Assembly (NCBI GenBank): GCA_016711345.1
Contig: JADJTD010000001.1
Location: 1,364,001-1,428,000 of the forward strand
Length of the DNA: 64,000 bases
Reading direction: 5' to 3'
DNA from: Chloracidobacterium sp.
GTDB taxonomy: Bacteria > Acidobacteriota > Blastocatellia > Pyrinomonadales > Pyrinomonadaceae
This document shows positions 26,661-34,985 of this stretch, piece after piece. The notes beneath the pieces are model-generated. The model was not told the DNA's origin and did no database searches. It saw only the letters and a list, made by a program, of their open reading frames with translations. The position numbers were made by a program, and so were the translations under genes. Numbering within the stretch: position 1 is the first letter of the stretch; each line of letters opens with the position of its first letter.

Positions 26661-27263
26661 TTGTTCACAGGTTTAATAGAAGAACTCGGCAAAATCGAAA
26701 GTAGCGAGGCTCACGCAGACGGTGCTCGGCTCACCGTTTCCGCACAACTCGTAACTGCTGACATCAATAACGGTGATTCGATCGCGGTCAACGGAGTCTG
26801 CCTGACGGCGCTCGATGTATCGCCGACTTCGTTCGCTGCGGATGTTTCGCCCGAGACGCTCGACCGCACAACTCTTGGAAACCTAAACGCAGGTTCGCCC
26901 GTCAATCTCGAACGTGCGATGCGGCCAACTGCTCGACTCGGCGGCCACATCGTCCAAGGCCACGTCGATGGACGCGGCACATTCATCTCCGCCGAACCGC
27001 AAGGCGATTTCTGGACGGTAAAAATTGGTTTCCCACCAGAACTCGCCCGCTACTTCGTCCACAAAGGCTCCGTCACCGTCGAAGGCATCTCGCTCACGAT
27101 CGCCGCTCTCGCCGAAGACAATTTCGAAATCGCCGTCATCCCCAAAACCTGGGAAATGACAAACCTCTCATCTCTAAAACCTAACGACCAAGTAAACCTC
27201 GAAGCCGACATCATCGCCAAATACGTCGAACGAATGATGCAGTGTCAGAACCGGGAGCGGTAG
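26661..27263 (+). CDS. ribE: Riboflavin synthase, alpha chain
   Basis: A 200-residue riboflavin synthase, which joins two 6,7-dimethyl-8-ribityllumazine molecules to make riboflavin. It starts with the nearly invariant MFTGLIEELG and contains two lumazine-binding repeats, with NGVCLT and the second-repeat equivalents GHIVQGHVDG and VEGISLTI. The start is TTG at 26661, with AAGGAAG just upstream. It is not next to other rib genes here, and no FMN riboswitch was recognised. Confidence 0.97.
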   Translation: MFTGLIEELGKIESSEAHADGARLTVSAQLVTADINNGDSIAVNGVCLTALDVSPTSFAADVSPETLDRTTLGNLNAGSPVNLERAMRPTARLGGHIVQGHVDGRGTFISAEPQGDFWTVKIGFPPELARYFVHKGSVTVEGISLTIAALAEDNFEIAVIPKTWEMTNLSSLKPNDQVNLEADIIAKYVERMMQCQNRER

Positions 27264-27279
27264 CGACTGGGTTCTTTTC

Positions 27280-27321
27280 ACTCGTCACACGTCACTCGTC
27301 ACTCGTCACTCATCACTTTTT
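27280..27321. repeat. Six tandem 7-bp units between ribE and the next gene
   Basis: The units CACTCGT, CACACGT, CACTCGT, CACTCGT, CACTCAT, CACTTTT follow each other between the ribE stop and the stop of the convergent gene, running slightly into the latter. This is a short microsatellite-like array prone to slippage. Confidence 0.8.
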
Positions 27322-27714
27322 CGCCTTCTTTTTCCGCCGCGGCGTGACATTTACCGTATCGCGCAGGTTGAGCATCAGGATGCCGTTTTTGTCTATATCC
27401 GGGTTGGCAAAACGGATCGTGTTTTCCGTCCTAATATTAAAATTCCCAACAACGGGCCCTGCTAAAATTCGAAAGCCGTTCTGGCATTGCTTTACCGGAA
27501 AATTCTTTTCAAACCTCGGGTTCGCAGGCTCGATAGCTATCGTGTCGCGCTCGCGGCTGTAATAAAACGAGACCGCCGCCGGATTGCCAAACAACCGGTA
27601 AGCATTCGCATTCAAATAAATAACCCCAAGCTCGCTCAGCGTCACATGCATCCTATCCCGCGTCGACAAAACCGGCCCACCATTAAACTTCTCAAAATCT
27701 CTCTCTAGTGCCAT
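27313..27714 (-). CDS. Hypothetical 133-residue protein
   Basis: A soluble-looking protein beginning MALERDFEKFNGGPVLSTRDRM, with segments MHVTLSELGVIYLNANAYRLFG and AVSFYYSRERDTIAIEPANP, and a very basic tail (PRRKKKAKK). The sequence flavour (beta-strands, one aromatic-rich core) suggests a small folded domain. I do not recognise a family. It is convergent with ribE and followed by the divergent promoter of the large FG-GAP protein. Confidence 0.65.
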   Translation of the reverse strand: MALERDFEKFNGGPVLSTRDRMHVTLSELGVIYLNANAYRLFGNPAAVSFYYSRERDTIAIEPANPRFEKNFPVKQCQNGFRILAGPVVGNFNIRTENTIRFANPDIDKNGILMLNLRDTVNVTPRRKKKAKK

Positions 27715-27820
27715 AAGTCTCTCTCTCGTGCTCCTTTTATATTTAGTGTAATTTCATGACTCATATTTCATAGATAAAACATCTTTGCATATTTGTCAAT
27801 TGCCCGCTAGCGAATAATCA

Positions 27821-27848
27821 TTGACATCCAACCAAAAAGGCATATAAT
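27821..27848 (+). promoter_or_regulatory. Consensus sigma70-type promoter of the FG-GAP protein gene
   Basis: A perfect TTGACA (27821-27826) and a perfect TATAAT (27843-27848) are separated by 16 bases. They lie about 40 bases before the ATG at 27890. This is the best match to the consensus in the window and predicts strong constitutive expression. Confidence 0.8.
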
Positions 27849-27889
27849 GCTCCGCAACATTAAAATTCTCGGATCAATAAGAGTTCTCT

Positions 27890-30800
27890 ATGCCGAATCG
27901 AATATTTTCTCGTCCTACAACGTTCAGATTCCTTTGTTTCGCTATACTTGTGGGACTCGCCTTAACATTAAGAAGCAGTCCCTCTGTGGGCTTCGGAGAC
28001 TTTTTTTTTCACACCGCAAAAGAGTTTCTCGGCATTCATGCCGACACAAAAAATAGCCATGTGGTTGCTGAGAACGCGGGACCAACGCCAACAGAAACCG
28101 TCACGCCGACAGCGACGGAAACTGTTACGCCAACAAACACAGCTACGGCGACGAATACACCTACTCCGCTTCCAACACCATTTAATCTAGTCGGAAGCGC
28201 CGGCCTTACATTAGGTATCAGTACAAACGGATCGTTTGGAAACGGAACGCTGATGGCGACGTTTGCAGGCAGAGAATTCTTTTTCCCGGGTACCCCTTTT
28301 CATCAGGTCTCATTTACCGGTAATGGTAGCGTGTTTCAAAACTGGGCCAAGGGTAATGTGACGCAGATTCCGGGCGTGTCATCAGACACGAGTTCAGGCT
28401 CAACCCTGTCGGCTCGATTCGTCGGAACGGCTGGCGGGCTGCAGCTTATTCGTGACTTGTCTTTCGACACGGCTAACAGTTTAGTGACTTGCTCGATAGA
28501 GATCACAAACACAACGGGTACCGATATAAACAATGTTGCGTTTATGGATGTTGCAGATCCGGATCAGGACAGTTCCAATACCTTGACGAGTAATGACATC
28601 GTGCTGCTGAATGGTGCGAATTTTGTGCGCGCTACGGGGGCTACGAATGGTTACACAGTCGGGTACGGCAGCAGCGACCCACGCTCTGTTGTATCGGTTG
28701 AGGCCACTTGGCCGATAAGCAACCCGTTCTCAATCATAAATAGTCCGGTCGATCCCAACGGCAGCTCAGCTGATTCCGCGATCGGGATCGCATTTAATTT
28801 CGGTAACCTGGCTCCCGGCCAAACTGTCACTTCGGTTTATCTAATGCCGTTTGCAACAACGCAGGCCGCTGCCGATGCACTCTTTGCCGGTGCCGTAACA
28901 ACTGGCACGCCGACTGCGACTGCGACGGCATCACCAACCCCTACGAATACCGGAACGGCGACATCGACCACAACACCAACAAATACAGCGACGGCGACGG
29001 CGACACATACGAGCACATCAACGGCAACATCAACTGCGACATCAACAAATACCCCAACGCCAACGCCAACGGGGTGTCAGCCTTCTGACTTCGATCTAGC
29101 ACCGTCATTTCCCATTGGTGCGAATACATTTGCGTATGCCAAAAGTGATTTTAACGTAGATGGAAAGATTGATTTTGCGGCGGTAAACTCTGACCTCAGA
29201 ACCGTTTCCGTAGCATTTGGCGACGACGCCGGAGGATTTGGACCGCCGAGAACCTACCCGACCACGTTAAGTACCTACAGTCCCTACAATCCCTACAGCT
29301 TGGCCGCAGGTGATCTAAATAGTGATGGAAAGCCTGACCTTGTCGCCGGATCGTTTTCCGAAAACAGGCTAGCGATACTTTTGAACAACGGGAGCGGTGG
29401 ATTTTTGGCTCCTGTTACCTACACGCCACCCGCACCTAGTCAAGGGGAATTCTACGAGTTGGAAGCTGCAGACTTTAACGGCGATGGAAAGACAGACATC
29501 GCCGCTGTCCAGCGTCAGACGGGAAAACAAGTTCGGATCTTTTTGGGAGACGGACTAGGAAATCTCACCGCAACAACTGCGGTAAACGTTAGCGGCAACG
29601 ACACTATTGCCGAGGTCGCGGACCTGAATGGCGATGGCATATCAGATCTGGTCGTGTCCGGAGGAACCACGGGTAACGGGCATTATATCTCGTTCATCTA
29701 CGGTAATATTTCAGCAAGTTATTCATTGACGTTTGGATTTTCGGTTCTTGAGACTGCTTCAGCGATAAATGTTGCTCACATTAACAGTGACGAGCTCCTC
29801 GACCTGGTCATTGGATTTTATGACTCCACGACGCCGACTTCGCACTATATTCGGCCTTGGTTGCGCAATGGAAGCGGGTACACAGCTGGCACCATCATTG
29901 ATCTGACATATTCGTTTCCGCCAAGCGACATTGCTGTTGCCGATTACGATAACGATGGAAAGAACGACATTGCTGCCACAATTGGGTCCGCTTTTAGCGA
30001 CGGTGTGTTTGTTTTTCGCCTCCGTGGAAATGGCAACGGCACCTTCAGTGACCTTAAATACTGGACTATACCGGAGGGCGCAACCTACATTACACCCAAT
30101 GATGTCAATGCGGACGGCACCATCGACTTGGTCGTCGGTCAGACCAATTTTGCTTCGTATAACACGCTATCTGTTTTGTTCAACCTTGGCAACGCCGAGT
30201 TTAAGGCGCCCAGACCGATCCTTTACGGTGGCACGGACATAGTTCGCGCGGATATGAATAACGACAACTTGGACGACAATGTTACGGCATGGGATACCGA
30301 TTTTCCCTATGAGTCTGAAGTTGTTATTGCACTAAACAATATAGGTACCGGCTTGCAGGCCGACCGCAACTTTACGACACCGAAGGGGCTAAATGCGATT
30401 GCAGCAGGAGATTTTAACGGAGACGGAAATACCGACATCGTTTCGGTCCACGACAGCAACGACAGCACTAAATTAGCGGCCTATCTCGGCGACGGAGCGG
30501 GTAACCTCAGCGCACCGTTCCCTTTTACCTGGGTCACCGGGATCGAAAATATAGAGTCAGGTGATTTCAATGTTGATGGTAAGGATGATCTGTTTTTCAT
30601 TGACAGCAACGGGCAGGGTTACACGTTAATAAGTCTTGGAAATGGAAGTTTTTCACTTGTGCCTGGTTTTTCTGTTGCTGCGATAAGTTCCTTCCGGCCG
30701 CAGCGAGGCGATTTTAACGAAGATGGTAATCAAGATCTAATAGTTGTCAGCGGCCCCGGATCCGTTGTTTTGCTTAGTAACGGCGACGGTACTTTTACGG

Positions 30801-32269
30801 CGGCCGGAGCTCCGATATTTGTGGAGTTTCTCGAAGGCAACACTGTTGGCGATTTCAATGGCGACAGCCATTTGGATTATGTCTGCGTCAGAAGTTTTCC
30901 GCCTAGAAAGCTTTTTGTCTTTTACGGAAATGGAATCGGAGGTTTTTCAGCTCCAACTGAACAAGCCCTTGACGGCCAAGCTTATTCGCCGGTTGCGGGA
31001 GATTTTAACACTGATGGCCGAGACGACCTCGCCTTGATCGTCTTAAGCAATCTCGGAAACATGCTGATACTCTCGTCTCAGTCATCGAATACGTTTACTT
31101 CCGCTTATCACTCCGTTGGGGGCTTTGGCCAAACTTCAGGATCAGCCCTTGTAGTCTCGGATCATAACGGCGATGGCAACCCCGATATCGGCTACACGAA
31201 CAAATACATATCTCGCGGAATCATCTACAACACTCTCGGCGAACCGTGTACTATCGCCACAAGTACACCAACAAACACGGCGACGGCGACAAATACACCA
31301 ACACCGACCGCAACATCTACGGCGACTAATACGGCAACTGCGACGTTTACACCAACGCCACTGCCAGAGATCAGCGGAGTTGTAACTTATCCTAACGCTA
31401 TTGGCGGTCCGATACCTGTGTCGGATGTATTTGTTACGGGTGACGGATCGCCCGACGTTTTTTCTTCGACCGGGGGTGACGGAAGCTATATACTTTCTGG
31501 TTTTGGAGCCGGTTCCTATACGGTCACACTTAGTAAGGAGGATGTTTTCCGTAACGGCATAACGTCATTTGACGCGGCGAGGATCGCGCAGCACGTTTTA
31601 GGTACAAACCTACTTGGCGCAACTCAAGCGACGGCTGGGGATGTAAGCGGGAACGGGTTGATCAATTCATTTGATGCCGCACTGATAATTCGTTATGTGT
31701 TGTTTCTGCCCGGATCTGGAGCAACGGGGAACTGGACTTTCAGCCCCGAAAACCGAGTATATTCGCCGCCGATCGGGATACTCACAGGCGAAGATTATTC
31801 TGCATATCTAATGGGTGACGTTTCTGGCGATTGGACTGAAAACGGCGGTCGTCCGGCAGTTGGTCCCGAGAGATCTGTTGCGGTTGAGTTGCCGAATTTA
31901 TTGCAGCCGGGCGACAAAGAGATCATTATTCCGGTCAATGCTAAGGGCATTGCAGACAAAGGCGTATTCGCCTATGAGTTTGATCTCAGGTATGACCCGT
32001 CAGTTGTTCAACCGATAGTCGATGCGGCGGATGTAAATGGCACGATCAGCCGCGGGCTGTCTGTTGTGACGAATGCGGTCGAGCCGGGACTTTTACGAGT
32101 CGCTGTCTACGGAGCGATACCCATAGACGAGAACGGCGTGCTTTTGAATCTGCGATTCACACCTGTCGGAGCGGCTGGTTCGGTTTCCCCGCTAACCTTT
32201 GAGCGGATAATGTTCAACGAAGGCGAGCCGCGAGTTAGCGTTTCGATCGGGCGGGTCGAACTGTTTTAG
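27890..32269 (+). CDS. Giant secreted FG-GAP/VCBS protein with dockerin-cohesin tail
   Basis: A 1459-residue exported protein. A signal peptide (hydrophobic FLCFAILVGLALTL) is followed by a Thr/Pro linker, a beta-rich domain (about 105-330) and a second Thr/Pro linker (about 345-395). Next comes a long array of FG-GAP/VCBS repeats (about 400-1120; typical DFNGDGKTDIAAV and DVNADGTIDLVVG, calcium-binding loops). After a third linker comes a carboxypeptidase-regulatory-like domain and dockerin-like repeats. The second repeat, DVSGNGLINSFDAALIIRYV, keeps the Ca ligands; the first is degenerate. A GEDYSAYLMGDVSGDW segment and a C-terminal cohesin-like domain (AYEFDLRYDPSVVQP ... VYGAIPIDENGVLLNLRF) end the chain. 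It is likely a surface adhesin or scaffold. Expression from the consensus promoter upstream is expected. Confidence 0.85.
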   Translation: MPNRIFSRPTTFRFLCFAILVGLALTLRSSPSVGFGDFFFHTAKEFLGIHADTKNSHVVAENAGPTPTETVTPTATETVTPTNTATATNTPTPLPTPFNLVGSAGLTLGISTNGSFGNGTLMATFAGREFFFPGTPFHQVSFTGNGSVFQNWAKGNVTQIPGVSSDTSSGSTLSARFVGTAGGLQLIRDLSFDTANSLVTCSIEITNTTGTDINNVAFMDVADPDQDSSNTLTSNDIVLLNGANFVRATGATNGYTVGYGSSDPRSVVSVEATWPISNPFSIINSPVDPNGSSADSAIGIAFNFGNLAPGQTVTSVYLMPFATTQAAADALFAGAVTTGTPTATATASPTPTNTGTATSTTTPTNTATATATHTSTSTATSTATSTNTPTPTPTGCQPSDFDLAPSFPIGANTFAYAKSDFNVDGKIDFAAVNSDLRTVSVAFGDDAGGFGPPRTYPTTLSTYSPYNPYSLAAGDLNSDGKPDLVAGSFSENRLAILLNNGSGGFLAPVTYTPPAPSQGEFYELEAADFNGDGKTDIAAVQRQTGKQVRIFLGDGLGNLTATTAVNVSGNDTIAEVADLNGDGISDLVVSGGTTGNGHYISFIYGNISASYSLTFGFSVLETASAINVAHINSDELLDLVIGFYDSTTPTSHYIRPWLRNGSGYTAGTIIDLTYSFPPSDIAVADYDNDGKNDIAATIGSAFSDGVFVFRLRGNGNGTFSDLKYWTIPEGATYITPNDVNADGTIDLVVGQTNFASYNTLSVLFNLGNAEFKAPRPILYGGTDIVRADMNNDNLDDNVTAWDTDFPYESEVVIALNNIGTGLQADRNFTTPKGLNAIAAGDFNGDGNTDIVSVHDSNDSTKLAAYLGDGAGNLSAPFPFTWVTGIENIESGDFNVDGKDDLFFIDSNGQGYTLISLGNGSFSLVPGFSVAAISSFRPQRGDFNEDGNQDLIVVSGPGSVVLLSNGDGTFTAAGAPIFVEFLEGNTVGDFNGDSHLDYVCVRSFPPRKLFVFYGNGIGGFSAPTEQALDGQAYSPVAGDFNTDGRDDLALIVLSNLGNMLILSSQSSNTFTSAYHSVGGFGQTSGSALVVSDHNGDGNPDIGYTNKYISRGIIYNTLGEPCTIATSTPTNTATATNTPTPTATSTATNTATATFTPTPLPEISGVVTYPNAIGGPIPVSDVFVTGDGSPDVFSSTGGDGSYILSGFGAGSYTVTLSKEDVFRNGITSFDAARIAQHVLGTNLLGATQATAGDVSGNGLINSFDAALIIRYVLFLPGSGATGNWTFSPENRVYSPPIGILTGEDYSAYLMGDVSGDWTENGGRPAVGPERSVAVELPNLLQPGDKEIIIPVNAKGIADKGVFAYEFDLRYDPSVVQPIVDAADVNGTISRGLSVVTNAVEPGLLRVAVYGAIPIDENGVLLNLRFTPVGAAGSVSPLTFERIMFNEGEPRVSVSIGRVELF

Positions 32270-32287
32270 GCTCGGACTCTTACCCGA

Positions 32288-32455
32288 AGGGCAAATAGCC
32301 ACGTGCTTTAGCACGTGGTAAATAGCGGAAACTAATAAAGGGCGTTTTAACGTCCTTTTTTCTTTGGCTTAAGCCGCCGGAATTAGGGACATTAAAATGC
32401 CCTTTTGAAAAATTACCGACCTAACCTCGCCCTAAAGGACGTGGCTATCTGCCCT
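32288..32455. repeat. 168-bp nested palindromic element (REPIN/MITE-like)
   Basis: The ends 32288-32304 and 32439-32455 are inverted repeats identical in 16 of 17 positions (AGGGCAAATAGCCACGT). Inside, 32337-32355 and 32387-32405 form a second inverted pair (17 of 19), and GGCTTAAGCC marks the exact centre (32366-32375). The left arm also carries its own hairpin, CCACGTGC-TTTA-GCACGTGG (32299-32318). The element has no gene and sits between two plus-strand genes. The architecture resembles REPINs or non-autonomous MITEs. Confidence 0.75.
32337..32361 (+). terminator. Likely intrinsic terminator after the FG-GAP protein gene
   Basis: An eight-base-pair stem (AAAGGGCG with CGTCCTTT, one G-U pair) and a six-base loop are followed by a T-run. 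It lies about 70 bases after the stop codon and is part of the palindromic element, so the element may supply the terminator. Confidence 0.6.
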
Positions 32456-32519
32456 GCGGGGCAACACCTTCACCCGTCGCTGACGCGACGCGGATTGAGT
32501 AATGCATTAAAAAAATGAT

Positions 32520-32548
32520 TTACTGATTTACAGGAAATCGGATATAAT
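32520..32548 (+). promoter_or_regulatory. Predicted promoter of the toxin-antitoxin pair
   Basis: TATAAT at 32543-32548 is preceded, 17 bases upstream, by TTACTG (32520-32525), a weak -35 box. The ATG of the antitoxin lies only six bases after the -10 box, so the transcript would start at or next to the ATG. That suggests a leaderless mRNA; no Shine-Dalgarno sequence is seen. Confidence 0.5.
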
Positions 32549-32554
32549 GATCTT

Positions 32555-32779
32555 ATGGATAAGGTAATTGCTACAGTTAATGAAAGAGGGGTCGTTACCC
32601 TTCCTTTGGCCTCTCGAAAGCAGATAGGCATTACTAAAGGCGGGCAGGTGCAGATAACGGTTACCGACGAAGGGTTACTGGTAACGCCGGTCGTAACTTT
32701 TCCAGTCGAGACATACACTGACGAAAAACTAAAGCAGTTTGCAAGCGAAGAGGCAAAACTCAAAAAGTTCAAATTTTAG
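32555..32779 (+). CDS. AbrB/MazE-type antitoxin
   Basis: A 74-residue protein with an AbrB/SpoVT swapped-hairpin DNA-binding fold: NERGVVTLPLASRKQIGITKGGQVQITVTDEGLLVTPV. A short charged tail (TDEKLKQFASEEAKLKKF) should wrap the toxin. Such antitoxins neutralise the partner PIN toxin and repress their own promoter. The stop codon TAG overlaps the GTG start of the toxin gene by one base, a typical coupled pair. Confidence 0.85.
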   Translation: MDKVIATVNERGVVTLPLASRKQIGITKGGQVQITVTDEGLLVTPVVTFPVETYTDEKLKQFASEEAKLKKFKF

Positions 32780-33186
32780 TGAAGATATTTCTCGACGCTA
32801 ACATTCTTTTTTCTGCCTCACGGGACGGCTCGATACTAAGAGTTTTCCTCGATTTTCTGGTCAGTAAAAAACATCACTTAATTACCAACCAACACGCTGC
32901 TGAAGAGGCAGGCAGGAACCTCCTTGCAAAAGCATTTTCCACCGAAAAAGCCCTTGCCCTGCTCTTAAAAAACGTTACCTTCTGCAACAAGTTAAGCGCT
33001 GACATCATCAGCGGACTGGACGAAAAAGATCAACCTATACTGCGCGGAGCGCTCGGCTGCCAATGTGACTATCTTTTAACCAGCGACATAAAAGATTTCG
33101 GCAAATTTATGAACCGAAATAATCTCGGCATCAAAATCGGAACTCCTGAGCATCTGGCAAACTATCTTAAACTTCCAAAGCGATAG
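32779..33186 (+). CDS. PIN-domain ribonuclease toxin
   Basis: A 135-residue PIN-domain protein (VapC-like). The first acidic residue is in FLDANILFSAS, a second acidic cluster is in DEKDQPILRGALGC, and the third is in LLTSDIKDFG. These are the Mg-binding aspartates of the PIN active site. The start is GTG, overlapping the antitoxin stop by one base. The likely action is endonuclease cleavage of RNA (tRNA or mRNA) when free of its antitoxin; the target is not readable. Confidence 0.85.
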   Translation: MKIFLDANILFSASRDGSILRVFLDFLVSKKHHLITNQHAAEEAGRNLLAKAFSTEKALALLLKNVTFCNKLSADIISGLDEKDQPILRGALGCQCDYLLTSDIKDFGKFMNRNNLGIKIGTPEHLANYLKLPKR

Positions 33187-33350
33187 GCGAGAGTGATGGC
33201 AAATTGAAAAATGCCCTTACTGACGCGCAAGCTACCGACGCTAGCGGCTGCGGATCGTGTTGGCTTTTGCGTGTCCATGTTCGGCAGATATTGGCCTGAG
33301 TATTTTGGATGGCCGTGATGGAAACACTGTGCTAAAAAGTCGATTTTTCC

Positions 33351-33427
33351 GATGGCTTTTTGGGGTTGTAAGATGGCTTTTTGGGGGGTCTCCGATGGCT
33401 TTTTGAGGTCTAGCGATGGCTTTTTTT
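33351..33427. repeat. Four 21-22-bp units in a 512-base gene-free gap
   Basis: GATGGCTTTTT begins at 33351, 33372, 33394 and 33415, followed by a G-rich or variable part. The spacing is 21, 22 and 21 bases. The gap between the PIN toxin and the pil operon (33187-33698) holds nothing else except the terminator at 33617-33646. A 41-codon reading frame runs through the array but looks accidental. Confidence 0.8.
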
Positions 33428-33616
33428 ACGAGTTTGCGGATAAATCCTTGCGGATCATATATTTAGCTTGTCATTGAGACATTATTGATCTTAGCCGACG
33501 TTTCTCGTCTTATATTCACGCTGTCGTCAATGACATCAAGCATTATCAGCTTTATTTGTGTCTGGAAAAGTGGTTTTTTTGAGGTTCTCAAAGGGACATT
33601 TTCGCGGTAAAAACGG

Positions 33617-33646
33617 AAAAAAGGGTGCCGCCAAGCACCCTTTTTT
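33617..33646 (-). terminator. Bidirectional terminator of the pil operon
   Basis: A perfect 12-base-pair stem (AAAAAAGGGTGC and GCACCCTTTTTT) with a six-base loop gives T-runs in both directions. It lies 53 bases beyond the pilC stop and can also stop rightward transcripts from the toxin-antitoxin side. Confidence 0.9.
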
Positions 33647-33698
33647 CATGTCCGAAATCGAGAGATTCCGGTTCTGCCCTTGTGAAAGATCTATGCTG

Positions 33699-34931
33699 CT
33701 ATTTCGCTCCGCCGGAGAGTTTTCCGATCAGTGTGAAGAGCGGCAGATACATCGAGATAACGATCGAACCGATGGTTACACCGAGGAACGCGATCAGTAC
33801 AGGCTCCATCAAACCGAGCAGGTCGGCGATGGCGGTATCGACCTCTTCCTCGTAAAAGTCTGCGATCTTGGCGAGCATGGCGTCCATCGCTCCGGTCTGT
33901 TCGCCCACGCCGATCATCTGGCTGACCATGTGGGGGAAAACATTTGTCGCCCTGAGCGGATCGACAAAATTTTCACCGCGTTCGACGCCGGAACGAACCT
34001 TGAGAATGGCGTCTTCGATAACGACGTTACCGGCGGTCTTGGACGTGATATCGAGCGATTGCAGAATAGGAACACCCGACGACAGCAGAGTCGAAAGAAT
34101 ACGGGCAAATCTGGCAACGGCGACCTTTCGCAGGATGCTGCCGATGATCGGCATTTTCAGCATTAAGGTGTCTATCTGCCAGCGGCCTTTCGGCGTTTTA
34201 TAGTAGAAACTTATTCCGACGCCGCTTGCGATAAGCGTGACAAGCATTGCGAGGCCGCCCCAACCAGCGAGGAAACTACTGATTGCCATCACGATTCGCG
34301 TTGGCAAAGGAAGAACTTCGCCGGGGCCGAGCAAGCCGAGAAAGATCTGCTGAAACTGCGGAATTACTACGATCATAATGATCGCGATCGCACCGATAGC
34401 CACCAAAATAACAGCTGCCGGGTAGATCGACGCCGAAACGATGCTGCGTTTCAGTTTGACGACCTTTTCGATCAACGTAGCCAACCGCTGCAAAATCAGA
34501 TCGAGCACACCGCCCGTTTCACCGGCTTCCACCATGTGGGTGTAGAGGCCGTCGAACACTTTAGGATGCTGCTGCAAAGCCGCGTGAAGCGTCGTACCTT
34601 CTTCGACACTCTGACGCACCTGACGAAGCACATCCTTGAAAAACGCGTTCTGCTGCTGCTCGCCCAGGATGTCTATACACTGGACCAACGGCAAACCGGC
34701 ATCGATCATGACTGAAAACTGACGTGTGAACACGGCGAGTTCCTTAGCCTTGACCTTCTTCCGACGGCCGATCTTAGGTATCGAGATCTCGTTACCCTTT
34801 TCCGACGCTTGCGTCATCACGATCTGCTCGCGTCTGAGCAACGCACGCAGCTCATCCTGCGTTGCGGCTTCGCGTTCGCCGGAGACCAGTTCATTCAGTC
34901 GATTTCTTCCCTTAAAGGCGTATGTTGGCAT
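33699..34931 (-). CDS. pilC: Type IV pilus inner-membrane platform protein PilC
   Basis: A 410-residue GspF/PilC-family protein, the inner-membrane platform on which the pilus assembly ATPase acts. It has two T2SSF repeats (about 70-195 with FTRQFSVMIDAGLPLVQCIDIL; about 275-400 with RFARILSTLLSSGVPILQSLDI) and hydrophobic segments after each (around 170-190, 225-245 and the C-terminus GVTIGSIVISMYLPLFTL). It is the last gene of pilB-unknown-pilT-pilC, 54 bases after pilT. Prepilin, pilM-Q and pilD genes are not in this window. Confidence 0.95.
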   Translation of the reverse strand: MPTYAFKGRNRLNELVSGEREAATQDELRALLRREQIVMTQASEKGNEISIPKIGRRKKVKAKELAVFTRQFSVMIDAGLPLVQCIDILGEQQQNAFFKDVLRQVRQSVEEGTTLHAALQQHPKVFDGLYTHMVEAGETGGVLDLILQRLATLIEKVVKLKRSIVSASIYPAAVILVAIGAIAIIMIVVIPQFQQIFLGLLGPGEVLPLPTRIVMAISSFLAGWGGLAMLVTLIASGVGISFYYKTPKGRWQIDTLMLKMPIIGSILRKVAVARFARILSTLLSSGVPILQSLDITSKTAGNVVIEDAILKVRSGVERGENFVDPLRATNVFPHMVSQMIGVGEQTGAMDAMLAKIADFYEEEVDTAIADLLGLMEPVLIAFLGVTIGSIVISMYLPLFTLIGKLSGGAK

Positions 34932-34985
34932 TTCTTTCTCCTTGAAATAAGTCGTGTGGACTTATGAGACCTTGTTATATTTTTT

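Noticed and set aside
28900..29070. Direct repeats in the Thr/Pro regions considered as CRISPR-like
   Set aside because: Unit length is short and variable, there are no spacers, and the repeats code for a continuous protein; no cas genes are present.
33354..33479. 41-codon plus-strand frame across the GATGGC repeats
   Set aside because: It has no ribosome site and its sequence is dictated by the repeat.
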